Shown here: piece after piece, positions 18,136-27,386 of the stretch | Numbering within the stretch: position 1 is the stretch's first letter | Layout of the letters: each line of letters starts with the position of its first letter | Assembly: GCF_020829625.1 (NCBI RefSeq) | Contig: NZ_JAIVFX010000019.1 | Coordinates: 44,793-108,792 of the forward strand | Direction of reading: 5' to 3' | Source: Nostoc sp. XA010 | Lineage (GTDB): Bacteria > Cyanobacteriota > Cyanobacteriia > Cyanobacteriales > Nostocaceae | Length of the DNA stretch: 64,000 nucleotides | The notes under the pieces: model-generated | The model's input: only the letters and a program-made list of their open reading frames with translations | Databases searched by the model: none | What the model was told of the DNA's origin: nothing | Made by a program: the position numbers and the translations under genes

Positions 18136-19191
18136 ATGCACGAGTCTATCGAACTAATCGAAAAGCTAGTTAATGGCATAGATACCTTCAACCGCCTGCG
18201 CGAACAAGAGATTGACATTGGAGTGACGCCTAAGCAAGAAGTCTACCGGGAAGACAAGGTAGTACTGTATCACTTCCAATCACAGGCGGAAAACTTGTTT
18301 AATATTCCGATCCTAATTGTTTATGCGTTAGTTAACCGTCCCTACATTGTAGATTTACAGGAGGGGCGATCGCTTGTTGCCAATTTACTCAAACTTGGTC
18401 TAGACGTTTACTTGATTGACTGGGGATATCCTGATCAAGACGATCGCTGGCTCACTATTGATAAATACATCAATGGGTATATCAATAACTGTGTAGATGT
18501 CATCCGCTCCCGCCACAACTTAGAGCAGATTAACTTATTGGGAATTTGTCAGGGGGGAACCTTCAGTCTTTGCTACAGTTCCCTTTACCCAGAAAAGGTA
18601 AAAAACCTAATTACTATGGTTACGCCAGTTGATTTTCACATCAATGAAGGACTTCTCAATGTTTGGAGTGGAAGCAGTTTAGGGACACAAGGATTAGATG
18701 TCGATCTCCTGGTTGACACTTTAGGTAACATTCCTGGCAACTTTCTCAACTTTGTCTTCGTAATGCTGAAGCCTTTTCAGTTGGGTGTCAAAAAGTATAT
18801 TGATATTCTAGAGATTGTTGAGTATGAGGACAAGCTGATCAACTTTCTCCGCATGGAAAAGTGGATTTTTGACAGTCCAGATCAAGCTGGAGAGACTTTT
18901 CGACAGTTCATTAAGGACTTCTATCAAGAAAACAAGTTAATTAAAGGTCAGATTGAGATTGGCAACAAGCGAGTGGATTTGAAAAATATCCGCATCCCAA
19001 TTTTAAACATTTATGCCGAACAGGATCATCTAGTTTTACCAGCATCATCCTTAGCTCTTGAGAAATATGTTGGCAGTGTTGACTATACAGTGCGATCGTT
19101 TCCAGTTGGACATATTGGTATGTATGTGAGCAGCAAAGTTCAAAAAGACCTACCGCCAACGATTGCCGATTGGCTAAAGACGCGAGAATAA
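18136..19191 (+). CDS. phaC: Class III poly(3-hydroxyalkanoate) synthase subunit PhaC
   Basis: PhaC polymerises (R)-3-hydroxyacyl-CoA into polyhydroxyalkanoate at the granule surface, for class III enzymes in complex with PhaE. The 351-residue protein has the modified lipase box GICQGG with nucleophile Cys138, a catalytic Asp in AEQDHLV near residue 300 and the His in VGHIGMY near 330. The frame stays open upstream to a TTG at 18094, but class III PhaC proteins typically start with a segment like MHESIELIEKLV, so I use the ATG at 18136. Length is normal for class III. The gene is followed after 289 AT-rich bases by phaA. Confidence 0.93.
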   Translation: MHESIELIEKLVNGIDTFNRLREQEIDIGVTPKQEVYREDKVVLYHFQSQAENLFNIPILIVYALVNRPYIVDLQEGRSLVANLLKLGLDVYLIDWGYPDQDDRWLTIDKYINGYINNCVDVIRSRHNLEQINLLGICQGGTFSLCYSSLYPEKVKNLITMVTPVDFHINEGLLNVWSGSSLGTQGLDVDLLVDTLGNIPGNFLNFVFVMLKPFQLGVKKYIDILEIVEYEDKLINFLRMEKWIFDSPDQAGETFRQFIKDFYQENKLIKGQIEIGNKRVDLKNIRIPILNIYAEQDHLVLPASSLALEKYVGSVDYTVRSFPVGHIGMYVSSKVQKDLPPTIADWLKTRE

Positions 19192-19480
19192 AATATTGAT
19201 TTTTTCAAAAATTCTGTACTCTAGAACACAAAATTATTCAATATAATGTCCTTTCTTTAGGTAGACGACTATACTAGTATTTACTTCTAAAGATTGATTT
19301 TTTAGTAAAAAAGTTATTGTAAATTATTGTTAAGTAAATTAATTTTGTTTTCTAAATGCACTAATTTTTGCAAAATAACTAATTCAATTAAAAGCAATTT
19401 TTCAAAAAATCCGTAAATAGGAATTTGCTTAAAAATTCATATCATATTTATTTCATTATTTTCATTTTGAATTCACCAAC

Positions 19481-20686
19481 GTGATGATAAGTATGGAAGA
19501 AGCTTATATTGTCTCAGCAGTACGCACACCGCTTGGTAGGTTTGGAGGTGTCTTAGCAGATTTGTCTCCAGTAGACTTAGGTGCGATCGCCATGCGTGCA
19601 GCCTTAGAACGAGCGGGAGTATCAGGAGAAGCTTTAGACTTGTATATTTTTGGTAATGTACTTAGCGCCGGACATGGACAGTCATTACCTCGTCAAGCAG
19701 CTTTCAAAACTGGAATTCCGCAGAAGGTGAACGGATATGCAGTAAATATGGTGTGTTCATCGGGAATGATGAGTGCTATTAACGGTGTTAGTGCGATTCG
19801 TTCTGGTGATGCCCAAATGGTACTTGCTGGAGGCATGGAATCTATGTCCCAAACCGGGTTTTTGTTATCGCAACGAGCTAGATGGGGATACAAATCCTTA
19901 TTAGGTTCACCAGAACAACTCACCGATGTTTTACTCCAAGACGGACTCACCGATCCCATCAGTGGCGAAACGATGGGAGAGCAAGCAGAACAACTGGCAA
20001 CTGCTTACCAAATTACGCGGGAGGAGTTGGACGAAGTAGCTTTCTTTTCGCAAGCTAGAGCAGCCCAAGCGACTGAGCAAGGCTTATTTAAACAAGAGAT
20101 TGTACCAATTGAGATTGCAGGTAAGAAAGGTTTACAAGTTGTAGATCAAGATGAAGGAATTCGCCCCGAAACTACTTTAAAAACTCTTGCTGGACTGAAG
20201 CCTACTTTCAGATCAGATGGCGTGTTCACGGCTGGTAACAGCAGTCAAATATCCGATGGAGCGGCAGCTCTAGTTTTGGCAAGTAAAACAGCAGTAGAAC
20301 GCTACCAACTCAATCCTATAGCACGGTTGATTGGTGGAGTATGGACAGGAGGAGAATCTTGGCGGTTCCCTGAAGTTCCCATCTTGGCAGTGAACAAGCT
20401 TTTAGACAAACTCAAAATGAAAATTTACGATTTTGATTTGTTTGAAAACAACGAAGCATTTGCTATAAGCAATGTCTTGTTCAATCGGGAGTTGGGCGTT
20501 CCTTATGAAAAATTAAATGTCTATGGCGGGGCGATCGCTTTAGGACATCCCATTGGGGCTTCAGGAGCGCGAATCTTAGTAACACTGCTCAACGCTTTGC
20601 AGCAGCAAAATGGGCAGTTTGGATTAGCAGCAGTTTGTCACGGCACTGGTGGGGGTACTGCGATCGCACTGGAGAGGCTGAGATAG
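19481..20686 (+). CDS. phaA: Acetyl-CoA acetyltransferase (beta-ketothiolase) PhaA
   Basis: This thiolase condenses two acetyl-CoA to acetoacetyl-CoA, the first step of polyhydroxybutyrate synthesis. The acyl-accepting Cys92 is in NMVCSSGM, the His is in GGAIALGHPIGASG near 350, and the second Cys is in VCHGTGGG near 388. The C-terminal motif CHGTGGG differs slightly from the more common CIGGGMG. The 401-residue length is normal. The GTG at 19481 and an ATG at 19493 are both possible starts; neither has a clear ribosome binding site. phaB follows after 35 bases, so the two genes are probably cotranscribed. Confidence 0.9.
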   Translation: MMISMEEAYIVSAVRTPLGRFGGVLADLSPVDLGAIAMRAALERAGVSGEALDLYIFGNVLSAGHGQSLPRQAAFKTGIPQKVNGYAVNMVCSSGMMSAINGVSAIRSGDAQMVLAGGMESMSQTGFLLSQRARWGYKSLLGSPEQLTDVLLQDGLTDPISGETMGEQAEQLATAYQITREELDEVAFFSQARAAQATEQGLFKQEIVPIEIAGKKGLQVVDQDEGIRPETTLKTLAGLKPTFRSDGVFTAGNSSQISDGAAALVLASKTAVERYQLNPIARLIGGVWTGGESWRFPEVPILAVNKLLDKLKMKIYDFDLFENNEAFAISNVLFNRELGVPYEKLNVYGGAIALGHPIGASGARILVTLLNALQQQNGQFGLAAVCHGTGGGTAIALERLR

Positions 20687-20721
20687 CGTCCGCGTTGTGA
20701 AATTTTGAATTGGTTTGACTC

Positions 20722-21444
20722 ATGACATCTTTGGGATTGGAAGATCAAGTGGTTTTGGTAACTGGCGGTAATCGGGGAATCGGAGCTGCGATCGTCAATC
20801 TGCTTTTGGAGTTGGGAGCTAAAGTAGCTTACACCTACCGCAGCGATTACAATCCGCAGATTGGGAGTTTGGCAATCTCAGCTGATGTCACCGATAAAGC
20901 AGCTATGGAGGCAGTGACAGAAAAGGTTGAAGAGAAACTTGGCCCAATTTACGGGGTTGTGGCTAATGCTGGAATTACGCGAGACAATTTTTTCCCAAAA
21001 CTGACAACGGCAGACTGGGATGCAGTAATCGACACTAACTTGAAAGGAGTCTACAACACCTTAAAACCCGTTATTCCCAAGATGTACGAACGGCGTTCTG
21101 GCTCTGTTGTCTGTATCACTTCAATTTCTGGCGATCGCGGAAATATCGGTCAGACAAACTATGCAGCATCCAAGGCAGGAACCATTGGCTTGATAAAATC
21201 TCTGGCTCTAGAAGCAGCGCGTTACGGAGTGCGGGCTAATACTGTGTCACCGGGATTTATTGAGACTGATATGCTCACCCCGATTTCAGATAAAGTCAAG
21301 CAACGGATTTTGTCTGAGATTCCCCTGTCTCGCTTTGGGAAACCAGAGGAGGTTGCTTGGGCAGTAGCATTTCTGCTCTCGCCAATAGCTAGCAGCTACG
21401 TCACTGGTACAGTTGTCCGAGTCAACGGCGCTCATTATACATGA
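20722..21444 (+). CDS. phaB: Acetoacetyl-CoA reductase PhaB (SDR family, FabG-like)
   Basis: The 240-residue short-chain dehydrogenase has the cofactor motif TGGNRGIG at residues 15-22, the structural NAG motif in VVANAGITRDNFF, and catalytic Ser and YAASK near 150-160. PhaB reduces acetoacetyl-CoA to (R)-3-hydroxybutyryl-CoA with NADPH. By sequence alone it could be a FabG-type 3-oxoacyl-ACP reductase; the position after phaA and phaC makes PhaB the better call. The N-terminal nucleotide-binding strand lacks the usual long basic loop (YTYRSDYNPQIGS instead), which may affect NADPH specificity. Confidence 0.85.
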   Translation: MTSLGLEDQVVLVTGGNRGIGAAIVNLLLELGAKVAYTYRSDYNPQIGSLAISADVTDKAAMEAVTEKVEEKLGPIYGVVANAGITRDNFFPKLTTADWDAVIDTNLKGVYNTLKPVIPKMYERRSGSVVCITSISGDRGNIGQTNYAASKAGTIGLIKSLALEAARYGVRANTVSPGFIETDMLTPISDKVKQRILSEIPLSRFGKPEEVAWAVAFLLSPIASSYVTGTVVRVNGAHYT

Positions 21445-21522
21445 GTAGGGCATGGGGTATTGGATTAGGAATTAAAATCTCAGTCCTTAATAAATGACAA
21501 ATTTAAAATAGTAGGAGTAACT

Positions 21523-22374
21523 GTGAACATGGGGTTTGAAAAGCGGCAAATAGATGTAAGTGGACTTAATATTCGCTACTTGGCAGGGGGTAATGATGAT
21601 CCACCGTTAGTGCTGCTACATGGAGTGGGTGATAGCGCTGTTGATTGGTCTTGGGTAATACCTGCTCTAGGAACTAAACATCGTGTTATAGCCGTAGATT
21701 TCCCAGGTTCCGGGGATAGTGCTAAACCCAAGCGTGAATATTCGCTGGAATTTTTGACAGAATTCTTAGCCGATTTTCTCAACGCTTTAGAAATTCAACG
21801 AGCAGTATTAGTAGGCAATTCTTTAGGTGGTTTGATTGCTCTGCGGTTTGCGCTGTCAAATCCCGAACGGGTACCAGCATTAGTACTGGTAGACAGTATG
21901 GGATTTAGCCAAGTGGTCAACCCATTTCTAGCAAATTTGACTTTACCCTTGTACGGAGAATTAGCGATCGCCTGGAGCAAAACACCTTTGGGCGCAAAGC
22001 AAAGGGCTTGGTCACGGGCGGCGTTACTTTTTGCTAATCCCTTGCAAGTTCCCAACGCATGGCTAGCAGAACAAGAGCGAATGGGGCTGCTTCCTGGCTT
22101 TTTAGAAGCCAATTTATCCATACTGCGTTCTCAAGTATATGTATTAGGACAGAAGCAAATAGTACTCGACTACCTACCAAAGGTAGAGATGCCGACCCTG
22201 GTTGTATGGGGTATTAATGACTTAGTTTTGCCAAATTACCAAGCTCAAGATGCAGTCAGCCGTTTAAAGCAAGGACACCTAGCTTTGATACCCAATTCTG
22301 GCCACTTACCCCAAGTCGAGCGTCCCGAATTATTTAGCGACGCGTTGAACCAGTTTCTTGCTTGTCATTTGTGA
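21523..22374 (+). CDS. Alpha/beta hydrolase
   Basis: The 283-residue protein is an alpha/beta hydrolase. It has the oxyanion-hole segment LLHGVGDSAVDW near residue 32, the nucleophile elbow VGNSLGG near 98 (Ser100), an Asp in WGINDLVLP near 231 and the catalytic His in NSGHLPQVERP near 259. The GTG start at 21523 is supported by TAGGAG about 5 bases upstream; an ATG at 21529 is the alternative. It follows phaB by 78 bases and may belong to the PHA operon, for instance as a thioesterase or an intracellular depolymerase, but nothing in the sequence fixes the substrate. Confidence 0.8.
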   Translation: MNMGFEKRQIDVSGLNIRYLAGGNDDPPLVLLHGVGDSAVDWSWVIPALGTKHRVIAVDFPGSGDSAKPKREYSLEFLTEFLADFLNALEIQRAVLVGNSLGGLIALRFALSNPERVPALVLVDSMGFSQVVNPFLANLTLPLYGELAIAWSKTPLGAKQRAWSRAALLFANPLQVPNAWLAEQERMGLLPGFLEANLSILRSQVYVLGQKQIVLDYLPKVEMPTLVVWGINDLVLPNYQAQDAVSRLKQGHLALIPNSGHLPQVERPELFSDALNQFLACHL

Positions 22375-22462
22375 ATGGGGACTGGGAACTAGGGACTCTA
22401 GGAATGAATTTTAATTCCCAATCCCCAGTACCCAATCCCCAATCCCCAATCCCCAATCCCTT
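22375..22462. repeat. Heptamer tandem repeat (STRR type), CCAATCC units
   Basis: After the hydrolase stop the sequence holds G-rich blocks (GGGGACTGGGAACTAGGGACT) and then about five units of the heptamer CCCCAAT/CCCCAGT at 22417-22462. Short tandemly repeated repetitive heptamers of the CCCCART kind are known from heterocystous cyanobacteria. The G-rich left part could pair with the C-rich right part to form a long imperfect stem between the hydrolase and SDR genes. Confidence 0.7.
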
Positions 22463-22478
22463 TTAAGGAGTAACACTA

Positions 22479-23489
22479 ATGCAATTAAAGCCAATCAATC
22501 AACAGGTCGTTTCCGTAGTTGGAGCCTCCAGTGGTATCGGACGGATCACAGCCCTTGAGTTTGCTAGACGCGGGGCAAAAGTGGTAGTCTCCGCTCGTGG
22601 TGAGTCGAAGCTAAAGTCTTTAGTGGAAGAGATTCGCAGCTTTGGCGGCGAGGCAACTTATATTGTGGCCGATGTACAAGTATTTGACCAAGTTAAGGCG
22701 ATCGCAGATAAAACTGTGGAAGTCTACGGGCGACTCGATACATGGGTACATGTCCCCGCCATCGGCATCTTTGCCACTTTCGACAATACAACACCAGAAG
22801 AGTTTAAGCATGTTATTGATGTCGATCTGATGGGACAGGTGTATGGTGCAATGGCGGCCCTACCCCATCTGAAGCGTGAGGGACGGGGGGCATTGATCCA
22901 TGTCTCTTCAGTTGAAGGTACGCGATCGCTCCCCTACCAAAGTGCTTACTCGGCAGCCAAGCATGGGGTCGAAGGTTTTATTGAAGCGATGCGCGTTGAG
23001 TTGCAACATGAAAAATGGCCTATCAGCGTCACAAGTGTAAAGCCAGCAGTGATCAACAGTCCCTTCTGGAACAATGGCCGGACAAAATTAGGCGTAAAGC
23101 CTGCCGGGGTACCACCTTACTACGAACCTAAACTTGTAGCTGATGCTATCCTCTATGTAGCCGAACATCCAACTCGTGACTACTTAGTTGGGGATGTAGC
23201 TAAAGTTTTAGATTTGGTACAGCGCATCTCACCACCATTAGTAGATTCACTGTTACTGCTTATTGGCTTCAAGTTACAGCATAGTTCCGAGCCGAAATCT
23301 GAAGATGCATCAAATAATTTTTACGAACCTGTTGCTGAAGACGACAGAGTTAACGGTGATTATGGTCACTTAGTTATACCTAGTGTTTCCGACTGGCTAG
23401 AAAAAAATCCGGTTCTTCAGTGGGGTGCGATCGCTGGTACAGCAGCATTAGCGTTGCTAGTAGCTCAAGTAATCAAAGAGCAAGGATAA
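22479..23489 (+). CDS. SDR family oxidoreductase with C-terminal membrane tail
   Basis: The 336-residue protein has an N-terminal short-chain dehydrogenase domain (about residues 1-240) with VVGASSGIGR at 13-22, and a YSAAKHG catalytic motif near 155. A linker follows, then a hydrophobic C-terminal helix (AIAGTAALALLVAQVI, about 317-332), so it is probably a tail-anchored membrane or granule-surface enzyme. AAGGAG precedes the ATG by about 10 bases. It is the last gene of the plus-strand PHA region. Its substrate is unknown; the tail distinguishes it from PhaB. Confidence 0.8.
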   Translation: MQLKPINQQVVSVVGASSGIGRITALEFARRGAKVVVSARGESKLKSLVEEIRSFGGEATYIVADVQVFDQVKAIADKTVEVYGRLDTWVHVPAIGIFATFDNTTPEEFKHVIDVDLMGQVYGAMAALPHLKREGRGALIHVSSVEGTRSLPYQSAYSAAKHGVEGFIEAMRVELQHEKWPISVTSVKPAVINSPFWNNGRTKLGVKPAGVPPYYEPKLVADAILYVAEHPTRDYLVGDVAKVLDLVQRISPPLVDSLLLLIGFKLQHSSEPKSEDASNNFYEPVAEDDRVNGDYGHLVIPSVSDWLEKNPVLQWGAIAGTAALALLVAQVIKEQG

Positions 23490-23527
23490 AAGGGCTTCCA
23501 ATTAAAAAAAGATCCTATCGCTTTGAT

Positions 23528-23560
23528 GGCAGGGGAGCAGGGAGCAGGGGGCAGGGGGAG
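23528..23560. repeat. G-rich short tandem repeat
   Basis: A run of GGGGAGCAGG-like units lies in the gap between the convergent SDR gene and the last gene of the HEP-type island. It is one of several low-complexity G/C-rich blocks in intergenic DNA here. No hairpin terminator with a T run is obvious beside it. Confidence 0.5.
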
Positions 23561-23635
23561 CCAAGAGGGTTATTGTTCAGTAATTAATTCTTCTCTCAAG
23601 AACAGCTTCTCTTCTCCCCTTGCCAGTATTGAGGA

Positions 23636-24748
23636 TCAAGCTTTAGCAGAACGAAGTACACTAATAAAATTTTGAGCATAATTCTGCGTTGAGAAATCGA
23701 GGGCGCGTTGTCTGGCAGCGACTCCGGCACTCTGGGCAAATACTTGCTCGTCAAGATAACGGAGAATTGCGATCGCTAATTTCTCTGCATCACCGTAAGG
23801 TGTTAATAATCCATTCATGCCATCGGTAATAATCTCCGTCGGGCCGCCTGCATCGCCAGCAATCACAGGTTTACCCAACGCCATCGCCTCAATAATCACA
23901 ATCCCAAACGGCTCTTTATCTGATGCATGAACAAATACATCCATCGCCTGCACCCACTCCGGGATATTACGCTGTAGCCCAGCCATAATTACTTGCTCTT
24001 TCAAGCCTAATGCAGCGATTTCTGCTTTTAAGAAGTCCTCATAATCTGGTTCTAAATCGTGCTTACCGCCAACCACTACACAATGAGCATCGGGATACTT
24101 CTGTAAAATTTTTGGCATTGCTTGCACCAATACGTGCATTCCCTTCCATCGTTGCAATCGCCCAACGATTCCAATCAATGGCCCGTGTAAAGGTAAGCCC
24201 AGTTTTCGCCGTGCTTCTTCTGGAGACGGCAAAGCATTAGGCTCAAATCGGTCTAATGCGACACCAGGATAAACTAAGGGTGTTGGTCTGTGAGGCCAAA
24301 TCTCTGCCTGTGCTTGCTTACCATCTTGGGAGAGAGTGATAATTGCACGGGCTGGGATTAAAGTTGCGATTCGCACCAACCAAGTTTTATCGCTAGGCAC
24401 TTCTAGCTGATACCATACAGCAGGTAACCCTGCCAGCATCGCCGCCAAACCTCCAGATATATGCGTAATCCACATCCAATTGACAATTATATCTGCACGT
24501 TCGCGGCGGGCGATCGCAGCTATCCGAAAAACGGCAGCAATAAAACGGTGGATTTGGCGCAAACGTCCACTTTCCACAACTCGTGCATCAATGCCAAGGG
24601 ACTTTACTTGTTCAACCATCGGGCCGTCTTCTAAAAAGATCACCAGCCACTCGACACCAGCGTTACGTCCCTGCTGCACTAAATCCCAAAGCATCATTTC
24701 ACCGCCACCTCGTTGCTCGGCCAGTGGCATTACAATAATTGCTTTCAT
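23636..24748 (-). CDS. Glycosyltransferase, GT4 family (last gene of the HEP-type island)
   Basis: The 370-residue protein is a retaining GT4 (GT-B fold) glycosyltransferase. The N-terminal MPLAEQRGGGEMML acceptor-side loop and the C-terminal donor-binding segment with GIVGRLQRWKGMHVLVQAM near residue 195 are typical, as is the EPFGIVIIEAMALGKPVIAGDAGGPTEII region (E-x7-E motif near 280-290). It probably adds a sugar to the polysaccharide repeat unit on the cytoplasmic side. It lies about 70 bases after the Wzy/ligase-like gene and ends the minus-strand cluster; the plus-strand SDR gene converges on it. Confidence 0.88.
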   Translation of the reverse strand: MKAIIVMPLAEQRGGGEMMLWDLVQQGRNAGVEWLVIFLEDGPMVEQVKSLGIDARVVESGRLRQIHRFIAAVFRIAAIARRERADIIVNWMWITHISGGLAAMLAGLPAVWYQLEVPSDKTWLVRIATLIPARAIITLSQDGKQAQAEIWPHRPTPLVYPGVALDRFEPNALPSPEEARRKLGLPLHGPLIGIVGRLQRWKGMHVLVQAMPKILQKYPDAHCVVVGGKHDLEPDYEDFLKAEIAALGLKEQVIMAGLQRNIPEWVQAMDVFVHASDKEPFGIVIIEAMALGKPVIAGDAGGPTEIITDGMNGLLTPYGDAEKLAIAILRYLDEQVFAQSAGVAARQRALDFSTQNYAQNFISVLRSAKA

Positions 24749-24818
24749 AATATATCAGTCCTATTTAAGTTGTAAGATTTTGTTTTTTAACTAACGACAA
24801 AAAATAATTTACATCCAG

Positions 24819-26267
24819 TCAAATATTTTCGTATTTATTCATAATTTTTTGATGTTGATAATACTTATGCCCTGCCATAGCCATAGCTAAAAATCCCCAA
24901 AGAATCATCCCTGCCACACTTAACATGCCGCTACCGATAATTAGCTGTGCAGAAGAACTGATACCAATAGCGCGGGCAGCACTGATAAAACTATCGAAAC
25001 GACCTTCACCATAGGTGCTGACACTAATAATTAAAAAAATTAATCCACCCATATAAAAGATGGCTCCAAACCAACCAAGGGTGAAAAACATATCTAAAAT
25101 GCCACTATCAATTACCACCACTTCGATTTGGCCAGTTTTTTCATTAACTTTCCAAATATTTCCTAATCCATTACCTAGACCATTAGAAAGGGCTAAACCA
25201 AGATTTTTGTCATAACTTCCCGATCTATCTTTAAAACTGTTATCTTCTTCAAGATTAGAAAAAGTTTGTAAACGGGCTGCTACAACCCCAGCAATTGGCT
25301 CGATGGTTGTCAATGGCACAACACAAATTGCCATTACCACAATTATGATGATTAAGCGCATTTGAATCCGGGTTTTGACTGAACCCACAATCATAATTAT
25401 TCCTAATAACCAGCCTCCCCAATTAGTACGTGCTTGTGTCAACAGGAAGGACAAGTAACCAACGGCTGAAGCAGGAAAAATTAAGTTTCCTGAACTGGTA
25501 AATAACAACAGCAACCCAGCTTGCATAACGGAACCAAAAGGGCCGACTGAGTGCAATGTACTCCAGACGCGCATTCCGAAAGGTACAGGGTTTCCAGAAC
25601 TCATGAATAGTTTTGATTGGATGAGCCAGTACCTATCCCATTCAGGAGCCACGACGAATTGATATACGCCATAAGCTCCTAAAATCAACACACACCAAAG
25701 GAATGTTCGCTGAAAGTTCTGGCGATAACTGGGATAATCTCGCCAGTTTATAAATAAGTGAAAAGCGAAGATAATCGGACTGAGCCAATCTAACAGCCCG
25801 CGTGCTACTGGGATCGGTGGGTTATAAATAAGACCGATTAGAAAGCCATAGAAGACTCCGATAAAAGCCAAAACAAACGGCAAGCCCCCTTGACGCGAGG
25901 CGCGGGGAAAGTGTCGTAAGAATGTTGCGATGGTGACAAACACCACCAAATATGGTGCTATGAGCATCTGACGGGTAGCGTCCCAGCCCACCCGATAGTC
26001 AACCAGGCGGGTAGCTAAAGGCGTGAGAAACCAGATCCACCAGGTAAAGCTGATGTAGAGAATGGGATGCCGCAAGTATAAAAATATGGCTACTACTAAA
26101 GCTGTTACTGGGTAAATTAGGCGCAATGCGGCAGTAGCACCAGCAAAATAGCAAGCTACAGTCAGTAATATAAAGCCTGCGATCGCCATCCAACCCTGTT
26201 GCGATCGCTCTTCGGGAGAATAGGTTTCTTGCAAAAAACTATTGAAAAGTATCTGTCTAGAATTCAT
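24819..26267 (-). CDS. O-antigen polymerase/ligase-like membrane protein
   Basis: The 482-residue protein is strongly hydrophobic with roughly 10-12 membrane segments. A longer polar loop near residues 330-390 contains RSGSYDKNLGLALSNGLGNGLG, in the place where Wzy and WaaL proteins have their large periplasmic loop. Within a polysaccharide island the best guess is the polymerase that joins lipid-linked repeat units, or a ligase. These proteins diverge strongly, so topology and context carry the call. The gap to the upstream GT2 gene is 174 bases and includes a TTTTGGATTTTAGA tandem repeat (about 26272-26299). Confidence 0.7.
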   Translation of the reverse strand: MNSRQILFNSFLQETYSPEERSQQGWMAIAGFILLTVACYFAGATAALRLIYPVTALVVAIFLYLRHPILYISFTWWIWFLTPLATRLVDYRVGWDATRQMLIAPYLVVFVTIATFLRHFPRASRQGGLPFVLAFIGVFYGFLIGLIYNPPIPVARGLLDWLSPIIFAFHLFINWRDYPSYRQNFQRTFLWCVLILGAYGVYQFVVAPEWDRYWLIQSKLFMSSGNPVPFGMRVWSTLHSVGPFGSVMQAGLLLLFTSSGNLIFPASAVGYLSFLLTQARTNWGGWLLGIIMIVGSVKTRIQMRLIIIIVVMAICVVPLTTIEPIAGVVAARLQTFSNLEEDNSFKDRSGSYDKNLGLALSNGLGNGLGNIWKVNEKTGQIEVVVIDSGILDMFFTLGWFGAIFYMGGLIFLIISVSTYGEGRFDSFISAARAIGISSSAQLIIGSGMLSVAGMILWGFLAMAMAGHKYYQHQKIMNKYENI

Positions 26268-26441
26268 TCAATTTTAGATTTTGGATTTTAGATTTTGGAT
26301 TACTGGCTTTCTGGAGACAGCAGTCCACCCGTCTTAATTCCCAGGTTCTAACTGCGAACTAAAACTAAGAAGAAATTAAATTCATTTTGAATTTTGTTAA
26401 CGCAGCGTTAGCGAGTCAGCGTACCACTTCGTGGAAGCAAG

Positions 26442-27386
26442 CTACGCGCAGCGTCTCGTAGAGAGCGTCATTTTGAATTGTTTATATCCCTGCCAACGTC
26501 CACGCCAGGATGCCAGCAGTTTTTTCCCTGCCAACTGCCCTTGTGTAGGTAAAAATCTCAGCCATTGGACGAAACCTAAGCTATCGCATGTACCCACGAA
26601 TACTGCCCAGAATAAAAATACAATCCGGCGGATAAATGGCAAATGCTCTAATAAAACTAAGGTTTCATTATGGACTAAATTAATAAAGGCAATTTCATTA
26701 AAATTATTTCGCTGATCTTCATCAAAACGTTGTGCCGGATAGTGATCTACAGCAACATTAGGATCGTAAATTATTTTCCAACCAGCCCGTTTTAATGTCA
26801 GAGTGAATGCCATTTCAAAATGTACCTGCGCTCCTGTGCCGCGCATCCGCTCGTCAAAGCGTAATTGTCCGATTGCTTGGGTACGAAAACTCATGTTTAC
26901 ACCCTTGAGAATATCGACTTCACGCGGTTCTCCCACTCCCAGGTGATGGTTGCCAATCACTCGCCCAAACCATTGCAACTGTCCCACTACTGGGCGGGAT
27001 TCGTCTTCTAATTTGCTGCCGTGGTATATCCAATCACGCCCTCCCAGTCCGCCGAGGCGACTATCACAGGTAAAGTAAGCGGCGATGCGCTCTAACCAAT
27101 CTGGGTGGGGTGCGGCATCATCATCAGTAATGGAAACAATATCACCCTCCACTGCTGCTAGTCCGGCGTTGAGGGCTGCTACTACACCCGGTTGTGTGAC
27201 TTTCACAGTATGCAATGGCAGATTGGGCGTGTTTAATTGCGCTAGAAATTGCCAAGTTTCTGCATCCGTGTCACGGACAACTACTATCACCTGATCGACG
27301 GGTTTAGTTTGCTCCTGTAGCGCCAAAAGGCAGCGTGATAGGTCTTGTGGACGGCGATAAGTCGGTATCAGAACGGTGTTCCGCAT
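26442..27386 (-). CDS. Glycosyltransferase, GT2 family
   Basis: The 314-residue protein is an inverting GT-A enzyme. It starts with VLIPTYRRPQDLSRCL, carries a DDDAAPHPDW metal-binding motif near residues 92-95, and has the acceptor-side RGTGAQVHFEMAF near 192 followed by a C-terminal hydrophobic segment. The ATG at 27386 is preceded by GAGGAG and lies inside the upstream GT4 gene, giving an 83-base overlap in another frame; the N-terminal strand is essential to the fold, so the overlap is real. The last residues (about TLSTRRCA) are encoded by a dispersed repeat at 26442-26470, so the C-terminus has probably been replaced by that repeat. Confidence 0.88.
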   Translation of the reverse strand: MRNTVLIPTYRRPQDLSRCLLALQEQTKPVDQVIVVVRDTDAETWQFLAQLNTPNLPLHTVKVTQPGVVAALNAGLAAVEGDIVSITDDDAAPHPDWLERIAAYFTCDSRLGGLGGRDWIYHGSKLEDESRPVVGQLQWFGRVIGNHHLGVGEPREVDILKGVNMSFRTQAIGQLRFDERMRGTGAQVHFEMAFTLTLKRAGWKIIYDPNVAVDHYPAQRFDEDQRNNFNEIAFINLVHNETLVLLEHLPFIRRIVFLFWAVFVGTCDSLGFVQWLRFLPTQGQLAGKKLLASWRGRWQGYKQFKMTLSTRRCA

